DNA of 8,020 nt, taken from positions 1 to 8,020 of the forward strand of contig CANEUT010000067.1 in assembly GCA_947441895.1 (NCBI GenBank). The letters are read 5' to 3'. The position numbers and the translations under genes are program-made. Below are positions 1 through 6,257 of this stretch, in pieces; position 1 is the stretch's first letter; every line of letters starts with the position of its first letter. This DNA is from Rickettsiales bacterium (GTDB taxonomy: Bacteria > Pseudomonadota > Alphaproteobacteria > Rickettsiales > UBA3002). The notes below the pieces were generated by a model. The model was not told the DNA's origin and searched no databases. It worked only from the letters and a program-made list of their open reading frames with translations.

Positions 1-554
1 GCGGGAATACGCTGCACAATGGCTTCCAGCAAATCGGGAATGCCGAGGCCGGTTTTGGCCGAAACATGCAGTGCATCGGTGCAATCAATACCGATCATAT
101 CTTCCACTTGCTGCGCCACGCGCTCGGGCTCGGCGGCGGGCAAATCAATCTTGTTCAGCACCGGCACCACTTCGTTATTATTGTCGAGCGCCTGATAAAC
201 GTTGGCCAGGGTTTGCGCTTCCACGCCCTGACTTGCATCCACCACCAGCAGCGAACCTTCGCAGGCAGCCAAACAACGGCTCACCTCATAGGCAAAATCC
301 ACATGGCCGGGGGTGTCCATCAGGTTCAGCACATAATCCAACCCGTCTTTGGCCGTATATTTCAAGCGCACGGTTTGCGATTTAATGGTAATGCCGCGCT
401 CTTTTTCAATATCCATGGTGTCGAGCATTTGCGCGTGCATATCGCGCAGCTCAACAGCGTTACAGCCCTGAATGAGACGGTCGGCAAGCGTTGATTTCCC
501 ATGGTCGATATGGGCAATGATGGAGAAATTTCGAATGCGGCTAAGTTCGGTCAT
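1..554 (-). CDS. lepA: Elongation factor 4 (LepA) GTPase, N-terminal part; 3' end off the left edge
   Basis: LepA (EF4) is a ribosome-bound translational GTPase that acts on elongating ribosomes and is thought to back-translocate or remodel them. The 184 visible codons give MTELSRIRNFSIIAHIDHGK followed by the rest of the G domain. G1 is AHIDHGKS (residues 14-21), the switch I region has ERGITIK (52-58), G3 is DTPGH (80-84), G4 is NKID (134-137) and G5 is SAK (165-167). The stretch SRCLAACEGSLLVVDASQG is typical of LepA rather than EF-G or TypA. The ATG at 554 is chosen because the alignable protein starts there. No clear Shine-Dalgarno precedes it. The reading frame stays open to position 1, so the gene continues outside the window. 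dapF lies upstream on the same strand, with a palindromic repeat between them. Identity is very secure. Confidence 0.96.
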   Translation of the reverse strand, partial: MTELSRIRNFSIIAHIDHGKSTLADRLIQGCNAVELRDMHAQMLDTMDIEKERGITIKSQTVRLKYTAKDGLDYVLNLMDTPGHVDFAYEVSRCLAACEGSLLVVDASQGVEAQTLANVYQALDNNNEVVPVLNKIDLPAAEPERVAQQVEDMIGIDCTDALHVSAKTGLGIPDLLEAIVQRIP

Positions 555-560
555 GCGCGG

Positions 561-589
561 CTTTTAGGGGGAAATGTGCTGGGTTGCAA
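561..589 (-). promoter_or_regulatory. Possible weak promoter for lepA
   Basis: On the minus strand TTGCAA (584-589) and TAAAAG (561-566) are separated by 17 bases. Each matches the sigma-70 consensus at 4 of 6 positions. Transcription would begin almost at the lepA ATG, giving a leaderless or nearly leaderless message, which would fit the absence of a Shine-Dalgarno. The match is weak and may be chance. Confidence 0.25.
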
Positions 590-597
590 GGCTCTTA

Positions 598-652
598 TGT
601 CATTCTGAGCGATAGCGAAGAATCCAGATCCTTCGTTTCACTCAGGATGACA
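598..652. repeat. 55-bp palindromic interspersed repeat, GTCATTCTGAG family
   Basis: The ends are TGTCATTCTGAG and CTCAGGATGACA, which pair with one mismatch. Inside lie GCGAAGAATCCAGATCC and a TTCG on the other arm, so the whole element folds as one imperfect hairpin. Similar GTCATTCTGAGCG...AAGAATCC elements are widely scattered in bacterial genomes (from memory). The repeat begins 2 bases after the dapF stop codon and precedes lepA. It could slow or stop dapF transcription or stabilise the 3' end of the message, but there is no run of T after it on the minus strand, so it is not a textbook intrinsic terminator. It shares GTCATT...AATCCAG...ATGAC with the copies at 2281, 3091 and 5359. Confidence 0.85.
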
Positions 653-654
653 AA

Positions 655-1488
655 TTACAAATCAATGTTCCCCTCAAAAACATGCGCCACAGCACCCGAC
701 ATAAGCACCTGACCATGGGTTTCACCACTTGCATCGGACTGCCAATCCACGGTGAGGCTACCGCCGGGCAGCTCTACGGTTACCTTGCGTTCGCAAAGCC
801 CACGGCGCACCGCAGCAACCAAGGCGGCACACGCGCCTGACCCACAAGCCATGGTAAGCCCAACACCACGTTCCCACACCACCATTTTCAGGTGCGTGGG
901 GCTGATGATCTGCACGGCGCTAATGTTGGCACGTTCGGGAAACAGCTTGTTATACTCAAGCTTGGGGCCCCATTCCGCCATTTTGATATGTACCAAATCG
1001 CGCACAAAGAAAATCGCATGCGGGTTGCCCATGGAAACGGCGACCGGGTCGAACAACAACCCTTCTTCCAGCCCCAAATGAAGCGTGTTGCGGCTTTCAG
1101 CAAGCGGCACATCGCGCCAGTCCCATTTCGGCGTGCCCATATTCACCGTAATGGCGCCATCATCAGTTTTGGTGGCGTTCAAAAGGCCAACAATGGTTTC
1201 AATCACCGCCACGTTGGCACCGCTTTCGCGCATCACCAATTCGGCCACGCAGCGCGACGCATTGCCGCAGGTCGATGATAGACTGCCATCACCATTATAA
1301 AACTTCACCGCCACATCGGCCGCTTTTGATGGCTCAAGCACCACCAGCGTATCGCAGCCAATGCCAAAATGGCGGTCGCAGATTTTTATGATTGCATCCT
1401 TATTCAGGCTCACGCCCTGCGTGCGGGCATCCAGCACAACAAAATCGTTGCCAGTGCCATGCATTTTAAGGAAGGGGGTTTTGGTCAT
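655..1488 (-). CDS. dapF: Diaminopimelate epimerase
   Basis: DapF converts LL-diaminopimelate to the meso form in the cytoplasm, without PLP. This is the penultimate step to lysine and gives the peptidoglycan cross-linking residue. The 277-residue protein opens MTKTPFLKMHGTGNDFVVLD, the family's N-terminal signature. The two catalytic cysteines are Cys74 in CGNASRC and Cys215 in MACGSGAC. GNPHAIFF (154-161) and WERGVGLTMACG (205-216) are further family motifs, and the length is normal. The CGNASRC form, instead of CGNGARC, is common in alphaproteobacteria. The ATG at 1488 is preferred over a TTG at 1551: the extra 21 codons do not resemble DapF and run into the palindromic repeat at 1526-1627. 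No strong Shine-Dalgarno is visible before 1488. ssb lies upstream on the same strand and could supply readthrough transcription. Confidence 0.96.
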   Translation of the reverse strand: MTKTPFLKMHGTGNDFVVLDARTQGVSLNKDAIIKICDRHFGIGCDTLVVLEPSKAADVAVKFYNGDGSLSSTCGNASRCVAELVMRESGANVAVIETIVGLLNATKTDDGAITVNMGTPKWDWRDVPLAESRNTLHLGLEEGLLFDPVAVSMGNPHAIFFVRDLVHIKMAEWGPKLEYNKLFPERANISAVQIISPTHLKMVVWERGVGLTMACGSGACAALVAAVRRGLCERKVTVELPGGSLTVDWQSDASGETHGQVLMSGAVAHVFEGNIDL

Positions 1489-1525
1489 TGTAAAGCGGTA
1501 CCACGAATGAGTGAGAGTGAGGTTG

Positions 1526-1627
1526 ATTTTAGATAGTTGCAAGCTGTTCAAGGCGAGCCGCGCGGAGTGTATACTTCAATACATGAGCACGGCAAGTCCG
1601 CCGAAGAGCGAAGCAAATAGCTAAAAT
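1526..1627. repeat. 102-bp imperfect palindrome between ssb and dapF
   Basis: The outer arms ATTTTAGATAGTTGC (1526-1540) and GCAAATAGCTAAAAT (1613-1627) pair at all but two positions. A perfect inner stem TGTAT/ATACA (1568-1572 and 1579-1583) sits almost exactly at the centre around the loop ACTTCA. Between them, GCTGTTC pairs with GAAGAGC and GCCG with CGGC, with bulges. The element therefore folds end to end as a single long hairpin. It is unlike the four GTCATT-type repeats in this window. It begins 9 bases after the ssb stop codon and ends about 40 bases before the dapF start, so it could act as an ssb terminator, processing site or mobile palindrome. I see no terminal duplication or coding content. 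Confidence 0.75.
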
Positions 1628-1636
1628 GAAGCCACT

Positions 1637-2113
1637 CTAAAATGGAATTTCGTCGTCGAGCTCGGTTTCAGCCACGCGCGCACGCTGCGGAGACGCTTGA
1701 TTATAGCTGGCATTGCCACCCTGATAATCACCACCACCACTTGCGCGGCCTTCGCCATCACCTTTACCATCAAGCATGGTGAGGTTGCTGCTGAAGCCTT
1801 GCAGCACCACTTCGGTGCTATATTGGTCTTGGCCTTCTTTGTTGGTCCATTTACGGGTTTGCAGTTGACCCTCAATATACACCTTGCTGCCTTTGCGCAG
1901 ATAGTTTTTCGCCACGCGAACCAGGCCTTCGCTGAAAATCACCACGCGGTGCCATTCGGTTTTTTCTTTGCGCTCGCCGGTCGATTTATCTTTCCAGCTT
2001 TCGCCGGTGGCCAGCGTCAGGTTACAAATTTCGCGGCCATCTTGTGTCGCGCGAATTTCCGGGTCTTTTCCAAGGTTTCCAACCAGAATAACTTTGTTGA
2101 TGCTGCCAGCCAT
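1637..2113 (-). CDS. ssb: Single-stranded DNA-binding protein
   Basis: SSB coats single-stranded DNA as a homotetramer during replication, recombination and repair, and recruits partner proteins through its C-terminal tip. The 158-residue protein begins MAGSINKVILVGNLGKDPEI and has an OB fold over residues 4 to about 110, with EWHRVVIFSEGLVRVAKNYL and KGSKVYIEGQLQTRKW. A short Gly/Ser/Gln-rich linker follows, then the acidic tip DDEIPF, so the partner-docking end is intact. The start is supported by AAAGGAG at 2120-2126, 6 bases before the ATG. ssb is divergent from uvrA, a classic arrangement also seen in E. coli. A long palindrome follows its stop codon. Confidence 0.97.
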   Translation of the reverse strand: MAGSINKVILVGNLGKDPEIRATQDGREICNLTLATGESWKDKSTGERKEKTEWHRVVIFSEGLVRVAKNYLRKGSKVYIEGQLQTRKWTNKEGQDQYSTEVVLQGFSSNLTMLDGKGDGEGRASGGGDYQGGNASYNQASPQRARVAETELDDEIPF

Positions 2114-2119
2114 AATGCG

Positions 2120-2126
2120 CTCCTTT
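2120..2126 (-). promoter_or_regulatory. Shine-Dalgarno of ssb
   Basis: AAAGGAG on the minus strand lies 6 bases before the ATG at 2113. It is the clearest ribosome binding site on the minus strand here and fixes the ssb start. Confidence 0.8.
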
Positions 2127-2142
2127 AACGTTTAAGCCGTAC

Positions 2143-2170
2143 ATCATAGAGGCTAATGCCCGCTTTGCAA
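2143..2170 (-). promoter_or_regulatory. Candidate ssb promoter
   Basis: On the minus strand TTGCAA (2165-2170) and TATGAT (2143-2148) are separated by 16 bases. The -10 box matches the sigma-70 consensus at 5 of 6 positions and the -35 at 4 of 6. Transcription would start near 2136, giving a leader of about 23 bases with the Shine-Dalgarno well placed. This is inferred from sequence only. Confidence 0.5.
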
Positions 2171-2208
2171 CCGGCAACAACCCGCCATTCACAGGTGATT
2201 TATTCTGC

Positions 2209-2229
2209 CACAACGCTTGACTAGTTGTG
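2209..2229. promoter_or_regulatory. Inverted repeat overlapping the uvrA -35 box
   Basis: CACAAC (2209-2214) and GTTGTG (2224-2229) form a perfect 6-bp inverted repeat with a 9-base spacer that contains the proposed uvrA -35 hexamer. The geometry suits a dimeric repressor. It is not the known alphaproteobacterial LexA box (GAAC or GTTC half-sites spaced by 7). Chance is a real alternative. Confidence 0.3.
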
Positions 2230-2246
2230 CTATCCGGCCATATAAG
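2217..2246 (+). promoter_or_regulatory. Candidate uvrA promoter
   Basis: TTGACT (2217-2222) and TATAAG (2241-2246) each match the sigma-70 consensus at 5 of 6 positions, with an 18-base spacer. Transcription would start near 2253, so the leader of about 107 bases would include the whole palindromic repeat at 2281-2344. Confidence 0.6.
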
Positions 2247-2280
2247 CATCTCCCCCCAAAGAACGGCGCTACTGCTGTTT

Positions 2281-2344
2281 TTGTCATCCCTGTGCAAGCA
2301 GGGATCCACTTCTAAGGAGATTCCCGCTTTCGCGGGAATGACAA
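2281..2344. repeat. Palindromic repeat in the uvrA leader, GTCATTCCCGCG family
   Basis: The outer ends TTGTCAT and ATGACAA pair perfectly. Each half is also a hairpin: ATCCCTG-TGCAAG-CAGGGAT on the left and ATTCCCG-CTTTCG-CGGGAAT on the right. Read on the minus strand, the 25 bases at 2319-2343 match the start of the repeat inside uvrA (3091-3115) at all but one position, so the two copies are inverted relative to each other. The element ends 15 bases before the uvrA ATG and would be transcribed in the leader of the message. Confidence 0.9.
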
Positions 2345-2359
2345 GTAAGAAAGAGATTC

Positions 2360-5356
2360 ATGACCCAAGAATTCATTTCCATCCGTGGTGCAAAACAACA
2401 CAACCTCAAAAATGTCGATCTCGACCTGCCGAAGAACAAGCTGGTGGTCATCACCGGTCTTTCCGGCTCGGGCAAATCGAGCCTTGCGTTCGACACGCTC
2501 TATGCCGAAGGTCAGCGCCGTTATGTGGAATCGCTCTCGGCCTATGCGCGCCAGTTCCTTAACATTCATGATAAGCCCGATGTGGAAAGTATTGAAGGTC
2601 TCTCGCCCGCCATCGCCATCGACCAAAAAACCACCTCGCGCAACCCGCGTTCCACGGTGGGCACCGTCACCGAAATTTATGATTATCTTCGCCTGCTCTA
2701 TGCGCGCGCGGGCATTCCTTATTCACCCGCAACCGGCCTGCCCATCGAATCGCAAACCGTTACCCAAATGGTCGATGCCATTAAGCTGCTGCCCACCGGC
2801 ACCAAGCTTTACTTGCTGGCACCCGTCACCCGTGGTCAGAAAGGTGAGCACCGCAAAGAGCTGATGGCGCTTGGCAAACGCGGCTTCACCCGCGCGAAGA
2901 TTGATGGAAAAATTTACGAGATGAGCGACCTGCCAACGCTCGACAAAAATAAAAAACACGATATCGCCATTGTGGTTGATCGCATTAAAGTTTCCGACGA
3001 GCTGGGCAATCGTTTGGCCGATTCGATTGAAACCGCCATCAACATTTCCGATGGTTTGTTGCTGGTTGAAATTGTAGAGGTGCCAAAACCTGTCATTCCC
3101 GCGAAGGCGGGAATCCAGTCCAAGAAAAAAACTGGATCCCCGAGTCGCGCAAGCGCGCTCGAGGACATCGAAGAAAACGCCATACTGACGTTTTCTTCTC
3201 GATTCGCCTGCCCGGTTTCGGGCTTCACGCTGGAAGAAGTTGAGCCACGTATCTTCTCGTTCAACAGCCCGTTTGGCGCCTGCCCCACCTGTGATGGCCT
3301 GGGCACCCAAATGTATTTTGATGAGAACCTCATTGTGCCTGACGAAAAACTATCCATCGTGCAGGGGGCGCTGGCACCCTGGGCTTCCGGCCATGCGAAA
3401 TTTTATCAGCAAGCGTTGGAAGGCGTCGCGCGTCACTATAAATTCAGCATGACCACGCCTTACAAAGACCTGCCCGAGAATATCAAAAAAATCATCCTTC
3501 ATGGCAGCGGCGATGAAGCCGTAAAAATTTCGTATTTCGATGGGGTGCGCACTTTCCACAGTAACAAACCGTTCGAAGGGGTGGTCGGCAATCTGCAGCG
3601 CCGCTACCACGAAACCGAATCGGAATGGACACGTGAAGAGCTCGACAAATTCCAATCGACCTCGGCGTGCGAAAGCTGCGGTGGCGCTCGCCTGAAGGCC
3701 GAAGCGCTCTGCGTGAAAATTGGTGATAAAAACATTGCTGAAGTGACTGCAATGCCGATTGATAAGGCCGTGGAATGGTTCGCCGCACTGCCCAAAAAAT
3801 TAACCACCACCCAAAATAAAATCGCCGAAAAAATTCTGAAAGAAATTCGCGCACGTTTGGGCTTCTTGCAAAATGTGGGGCTCGATTACCTCACCCTCAG
3901 CCGCGAATCAGGCACGCTTTCGGGCGGTGAATCGCAGCGCATTCGTTTGGCATCGCAAATTGGTTCGGGCCTTTCTGGCGTCGTCTATGTGCTCGATGAA
4001 CCCTCCATCGGCCTGCACCAATGCGATAACGAACGCCTGCTTGCCACGTTGCAGCACCTGCGCGCGCTGGGCAACACGGTGATTGTGGTGGAACATGACG
4101 AAGACACCATGCGCCATGCCGATTATCTGGTGGATATGGGCCCAGGTGCTGGCATTCACGGCGGCCATGTGGTGGCCGAAGGCACACCCGCGCAAGTGAT
4201 GGCGAACCCCAAAAGCATCACCGGCCAATATCTTTCCGGCGTGCGCCAAATTGCCGTGCCCAAACAACGTCGCCAAGGCTACAAACATAAGCGCATCACC
4301 ATCACCGGTGCGCGCGCCAACAACTTGCAGAACATCACGGTGGATATTCCACTCGGCCTGTTCACCTGCGTCACTGGCGTTTCCGGCGGTGGCAAATCAA
4401 GCCTCGTCATTCAAACACTTTATAAGGCCGTCACCAAGCGCCTGCATGGCACCAAAGTCACCCCCGGCGCGCATGACCGCATCGACGGGCTGGAACATAT
4501 CGACAAAATCATCGAGATTGACCAATCACCCATCGGCCGCACGCCGCGTTCCAACCCCGTCACCTACACCGGCGCGTTTCAGCCGATTCGTGACTGGTTC
4601 GCCGGATTGCCAGAAGCCAAACAGCGCGGCTATCAGCCTGGCCGTTTCAGCTTCAACGTAAAAGGCGGACGCTGCGAAGCATGCCAGGGCGATGGCATGA
4701 TTAAAATTGAAATGCACTTTTTGCCTGATGTGTATGTGACCTGCGACCAGTGCAAAGGTCAGCGCTATAACCGCGAAACGCTGGAAGTAAAATACAAAGA
4801 CAAATCCATCGCCGATGTGCTGAACATGACGGTGGGCGAAGCGGCGGATTATTTCACCGCCCACACCGCCATCCGTGAAAAACTCACCGCGCTGCAAGAA
4901 GTAGGCTTGGGTTATATTCGCCTTGGCCAATCGGCCACCACCCTTTCGGGTGGTGAGGCGCAGCGCATTAAACTGGCGAAAGAACTTTCCAAACGCGCCA
5001 CCGGAAAAACCTTGTATATCCTTGATGAGCCGACCACTGGTCTGCACAGCGAAGACATCAAAAAACTACTGCATGTGCTGCATAAGCTGGTCGATTCCGG
5101 CAACAGCATCGTCGTCATCGAACATAACCTCGACGTGATTAAAACCGCCGACCACATTATTGATATTGGGCCCGGCGGCGGCAACAAAGGCGGCAAGCTG
5201 ATGGCCATCGGCACGCCCGAGCAAGTGGCAGCCACCAAAGAAAGCATCACCGGCAAATATCTGAAGCCATTGCTGGAGAAAAAAGCCGCGGCAAAACCCG
5301 ATGCACCAAAAGCCACAGCAAAAGACGTGAAAGCTAAAAAGAAGAAAGTGGCTTAA
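2360..5356 (+). CDS. uvrA: Excinuclease ABC subunit A, with an in-frame repeat insertion
   Basis: UvrA is the damage-recognition ATPase of nucleotide excision repair. It dimerises, loads UvrB at lesions and then leaves. Both ABC modules look complete. The first has Walker A GLSGSGKSS (33-41), signature LSGGESQR (from 520) and Walker B YVLDEPSIGL. The second has Walker A GVSGGGKSS (673-681), signature LSGGEAQR (from 862) and Walker B YILDEPTTGL. The C-terminal zinc finger is intact (Cys772, Cys775, Cys795, Cys798). The first zinc-finger region has Cys284, Cys308 and Cys311 but Ser287 in place of the second cysteine. I recall the same CPVSGFT form in other alphaproteobacterial UvrAs. At 998 residues it is longer than the usual 940-970: residues about 244-270 are encoded by a palindromic repeat, and the Lys/Ala-rich tail is somewhat extended. 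The ATG at 2360 matches the family N-terminus. The ribosome site AAGAAAGAGA is weak. It is divergent from ssb. Confidence 0.97.
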   Translation: MTQEFISIRGAKQHNLKNVDLDLPKNKLVVITGLSGSGKSSLAFDTLYAEGQRRYVESLSAYARQFLNIHDKPDVESIEGLSPAIAIDQKTTSRNPRSTVGTVTEIYDYLRLLYARAGIPYSPATGLPIESQTVTQMVDAIKLLPTGTKLYLLAPVTRGQKGEHRKELMALGKRGFTRAKIDGKIYEMSDLPTLDKNKKHDIAIVVDRIKVSDELGNRLADSIETAINISDGLLLVEIVEVPKPVIPAKAGIQSKKKTGSPSRASALEDIEENAILTFSSRFACPVSGFTLEEVEPRIFSFNSPFGACPTCDGLGTQMYFDENLIVPDEKLSIVQGALAPWASGHAKFYQQALEGVARHYKFSMTTPYKDLPENIKKIILHGSGDEAVKISYFDGVRTFHSNKPFEGVVGNLQRRYHETESEWTREELDKFQSTSACESCGGARLKAEALCVKIGDKNIAEVTAMPIDKAVEWFAALPKKLTTTQNKIAEKILKEIRARLGFLQNVGLDYLTLSRESGTLSGGESQRIRLASQIGSGLSGVVYVLDEPSIGLHQCDNERLLATLQHLRALGNTVIVVEHDEDTMRHADYLVDMGPGAGIHGGHVVAEGTPAQVMANPKSITGQYLSGVRQIAVPKQRRQGYKHKRITITGARANNLQNITVDIPLGLFTCVTGVSGGGKSSLVIQTLYKAVTKRLHGTKVTPGAHDRIDGLEHIDKIIEIDQSPIGRTPRSNPVTYTGAFQPIRDWFAGLPEAKQRGYQPGRFSFNVKGGRCEACQGDGMIKIEMHFLPDVYVTCDQCKGQRYNRETLEVKYKDKSIADVLNMTVGEAADYFTAHTAIREKLTALQEVGLGYIRLGQSATTLSGGEAQRIKLAKELSKRATGKTLYILDEPTTGLHSEDIKKLLHVLHKLVDSGNSIVVIEHNLDVIKTADHIIDIGPGGGNKGGKLMAIGTPEQVAATKESITGKYLKPLLEKKAAAKPDAPKATAKDVKAKKKKVA
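3091..3168. repeat. Palindromic repeat inserted in frame within uvrA
   Basis: The 78-bp stretch has the form of an intergenic GTCATTCCCGCG repeat. It holds three consecutive stems: ATTCCCGC-GAAG-GCGGGAAT, then ATCCAGT/ACTGGAT around an A-rich loop, then GAG-T-CGCGC/GCGCGCTC. Its length is 26 codons exactly, and it is read as VIPAKAGIQSKKKTGS and onward, keeping the frame. The right end (GAGGACAT) has diverged from the expected ATGACA. The exact edges are uncertain by a few bases. The left 25 bases match the inverted copy at 2319-2343 with one difference. Confidence 0.88.
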
Positions 5357-5358
5357 CT

Positions 5359-5459
5359 CGTCATTGCGAGGAGCGTAGCGACGTGGCAATCCAGATATAA
5401 GAAAAATCTAGCGTCGCAGACGCGACGCGCTGGATCGCCACGCTTCGCTCGCGATGACG
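5359..5459. repeat. 101-bp palindromic repeat between convergent uvrA and tlyA
   Basis: The left arm CGTCATTGCGAG...TGGCAATCCAG (5359-5394) pairs with the right arm CTGGATCGCCA...CTCGCGATGACG (5430-5459). An inner perfect 7-bp hairpin GCGTCGC-AGAC-GCGACGC lies at 5411-5428. Elements beginning GTCATTGCGAGGAGCGTAGCGACG are familiar scattered repeats in many bacteria, including Rickettsia (from memory). It starts 2 bases after the uvrA stop and ends 1 base before the tlyA stop. It fills the whole gap between the convergent genes and may serve as a two-way terminator or a barrier to antisense readthrough. Confidence 0.9.
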
Positions 5460-5460
5460 A

Positions 5461-6198
5461 TTACCCTTTGGTAGCATAAAGCAAAAACTCAACATTCCCT
5501 TTGGGGCCGGTGATGGGGCTGGTGGCAATGCCCACCACCTGCCAACCGCTTTCGCTGATCCATGCGGCAATATCATCGCACACGGCTTGGTGAAGTGCGG
5601 CATCGCGAATGACGCCTTTGCCACGACTCACTTCGGCCTTGCCTACTTCGAACTGCGGCTTAATGAGGGTGACAAGCTGGGCATGCGGTGCCGCCAATGC
5701 CAGCGCGGCAGGCAGCACTTTTTTTAGCGAAATAAAACTGGCATCGCACACGATGATATCCAGCGGATCGGGAATCATCTCAGCCGTTAAATGGCGGGCA
5801 TTGGTCTGCTCCATCACCACCACGCGGGCATCATTCCTCAACTTTACATCCAGCTGGCCGGTGCCCACATCCACGGCATACACTTTTTTGGCACCATGGG
5901 TCAGCAGCACATCGGTAAAGCCACCGGTGGATGATCCAACATCCATCGCCACCACACCCTTTACATCCATCTTGAAATGCTCGATCGCTTGCATCAGCTT
6001 CATGCCGCCGCGACTCACCCATGGATGTTCTTTGCCGCGCACGTTCAGTTCAATATCATCAGCAAATTCGGCGCCGGCCTTATCGAGCTTCTGCTCACCG
6101 GAATAAACCAGCCCCGCCATAATCAACGCCTGCGCACGCGTGCGGCTTTCGGCCAAGCCACGGGCAACGAGGAGGAGATCGAGGCGTTGTTTTTTCAT
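5461..6198 (-). CDS. tlyA: TlyA-family rRNA 2'-O-methyltransferase
   Basis: TlyA-type enzymes methylate the 2'-O of cytidines in ribosomal RNA; in mycobacteria this determines capreomycin sensitivity. The name hemolysin is historical. The 245-residue protein has an N-terminal S4 RNA-binding domain (about 1-60: RLDLLLVARGLAESRTRAQA) and a FtsJ-like Rossmann domain. The SAM loop is DVGSSTGGFTD (86-96). The K-D-K-E catalytic set is present as Lys67, Asp152, Lys180 and Glu237, nearly the same numbering as I recall for mycobacterial TlyA. Its exact rRNA target here is unknown. The ATG at 6198 fits the family start (MKKQRLDLLL), although the ribosome site is weak. In many alphaproteobacteria tlyA follows dxs; here the upstream neighbour is a divergent small gene. 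Confidence 0.94.
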   Translation of the reverse strand: MKKQRLDLLLVARGLAESRTRAQALIMAGLVYSGEQKLDKAGAEFADDIELNVRGKEHPWVSRGGMKLMQAIEHFKMDVKGVVAMDVGSSTGGFTDVLLTHGAKKVYAVDVGTGQLDVKLRNDARVVVMEQTNARHLTAEMIPDPLDIIVCDASFISLKKVLPAALALAAPHAQLVTLIKPQFEVGKAEVSRGKGVIRDAALHQAVCDDIAAWISESGWQVVGIATSPITGPKGNVEFLLYATKG

Positions 6199-6247
6199 GC
6201 TTATATGCTATGGGCTGGAGACTAACGGAGAATGATATAGTTCCGCT

Positions 6248-6253
6248 GGAGGT
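6248..6253 (+). promoter_or_regulatory. Shine-Dalgarno deciding the start of the small secreted protein
   Basis: GGAGGT lies 4 bases before the ATG at 6258. It favours that start over the upstream ATG at 6210, which overlaps the start of tlyA, and over the ATG at 6270, which would be 16 bases away. Confidence 0.65.
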
Positions 6254-6257
6254 AATA

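Noticed and set aside
66..494. Open frame of 142 codons on the plus strand
   Set aside because: It lies wholly antisense to the secure lepA G domain, is rich in His and Gln as expected for a shadow frame, and has no family motif.
598..652. Rho-independent terminator of dapF
   Set aside because: The hairpin is in the right place but no T-run follows it on the minus strand, so I call it a repeat with only possible terminator activity.
1489..1551. Longer dapF start at a TTG (position 1551)
   Set aside because: The added 21 codons fall partly in the 102-bp palindrome and precede the conserved MTKTPFLKMHGTGNDF start; no ribosome site supports it.
2281..2344. CRISPR-like or riboswitch element before uvrA
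   Set aside because: There is one copy only, with no regular spacers and no known riboswitch core; the sequence is a member of the palindromic repeat family also seen at 3091.
2723..3310. Open frame of 195 codons antisense to uvrA
   Set aside because: It overlaps the well-supported uvrA coding sequence and has no recognisable domain; it is a by-product of uvrA codon bias.
6210..6257. Upstream start for the small secreted protein
   Set aside because: It would put 16 charged and polar residues before the signal peptide and has no ribosome site, whereas GGAGGT sits just before the ATG at 6258.
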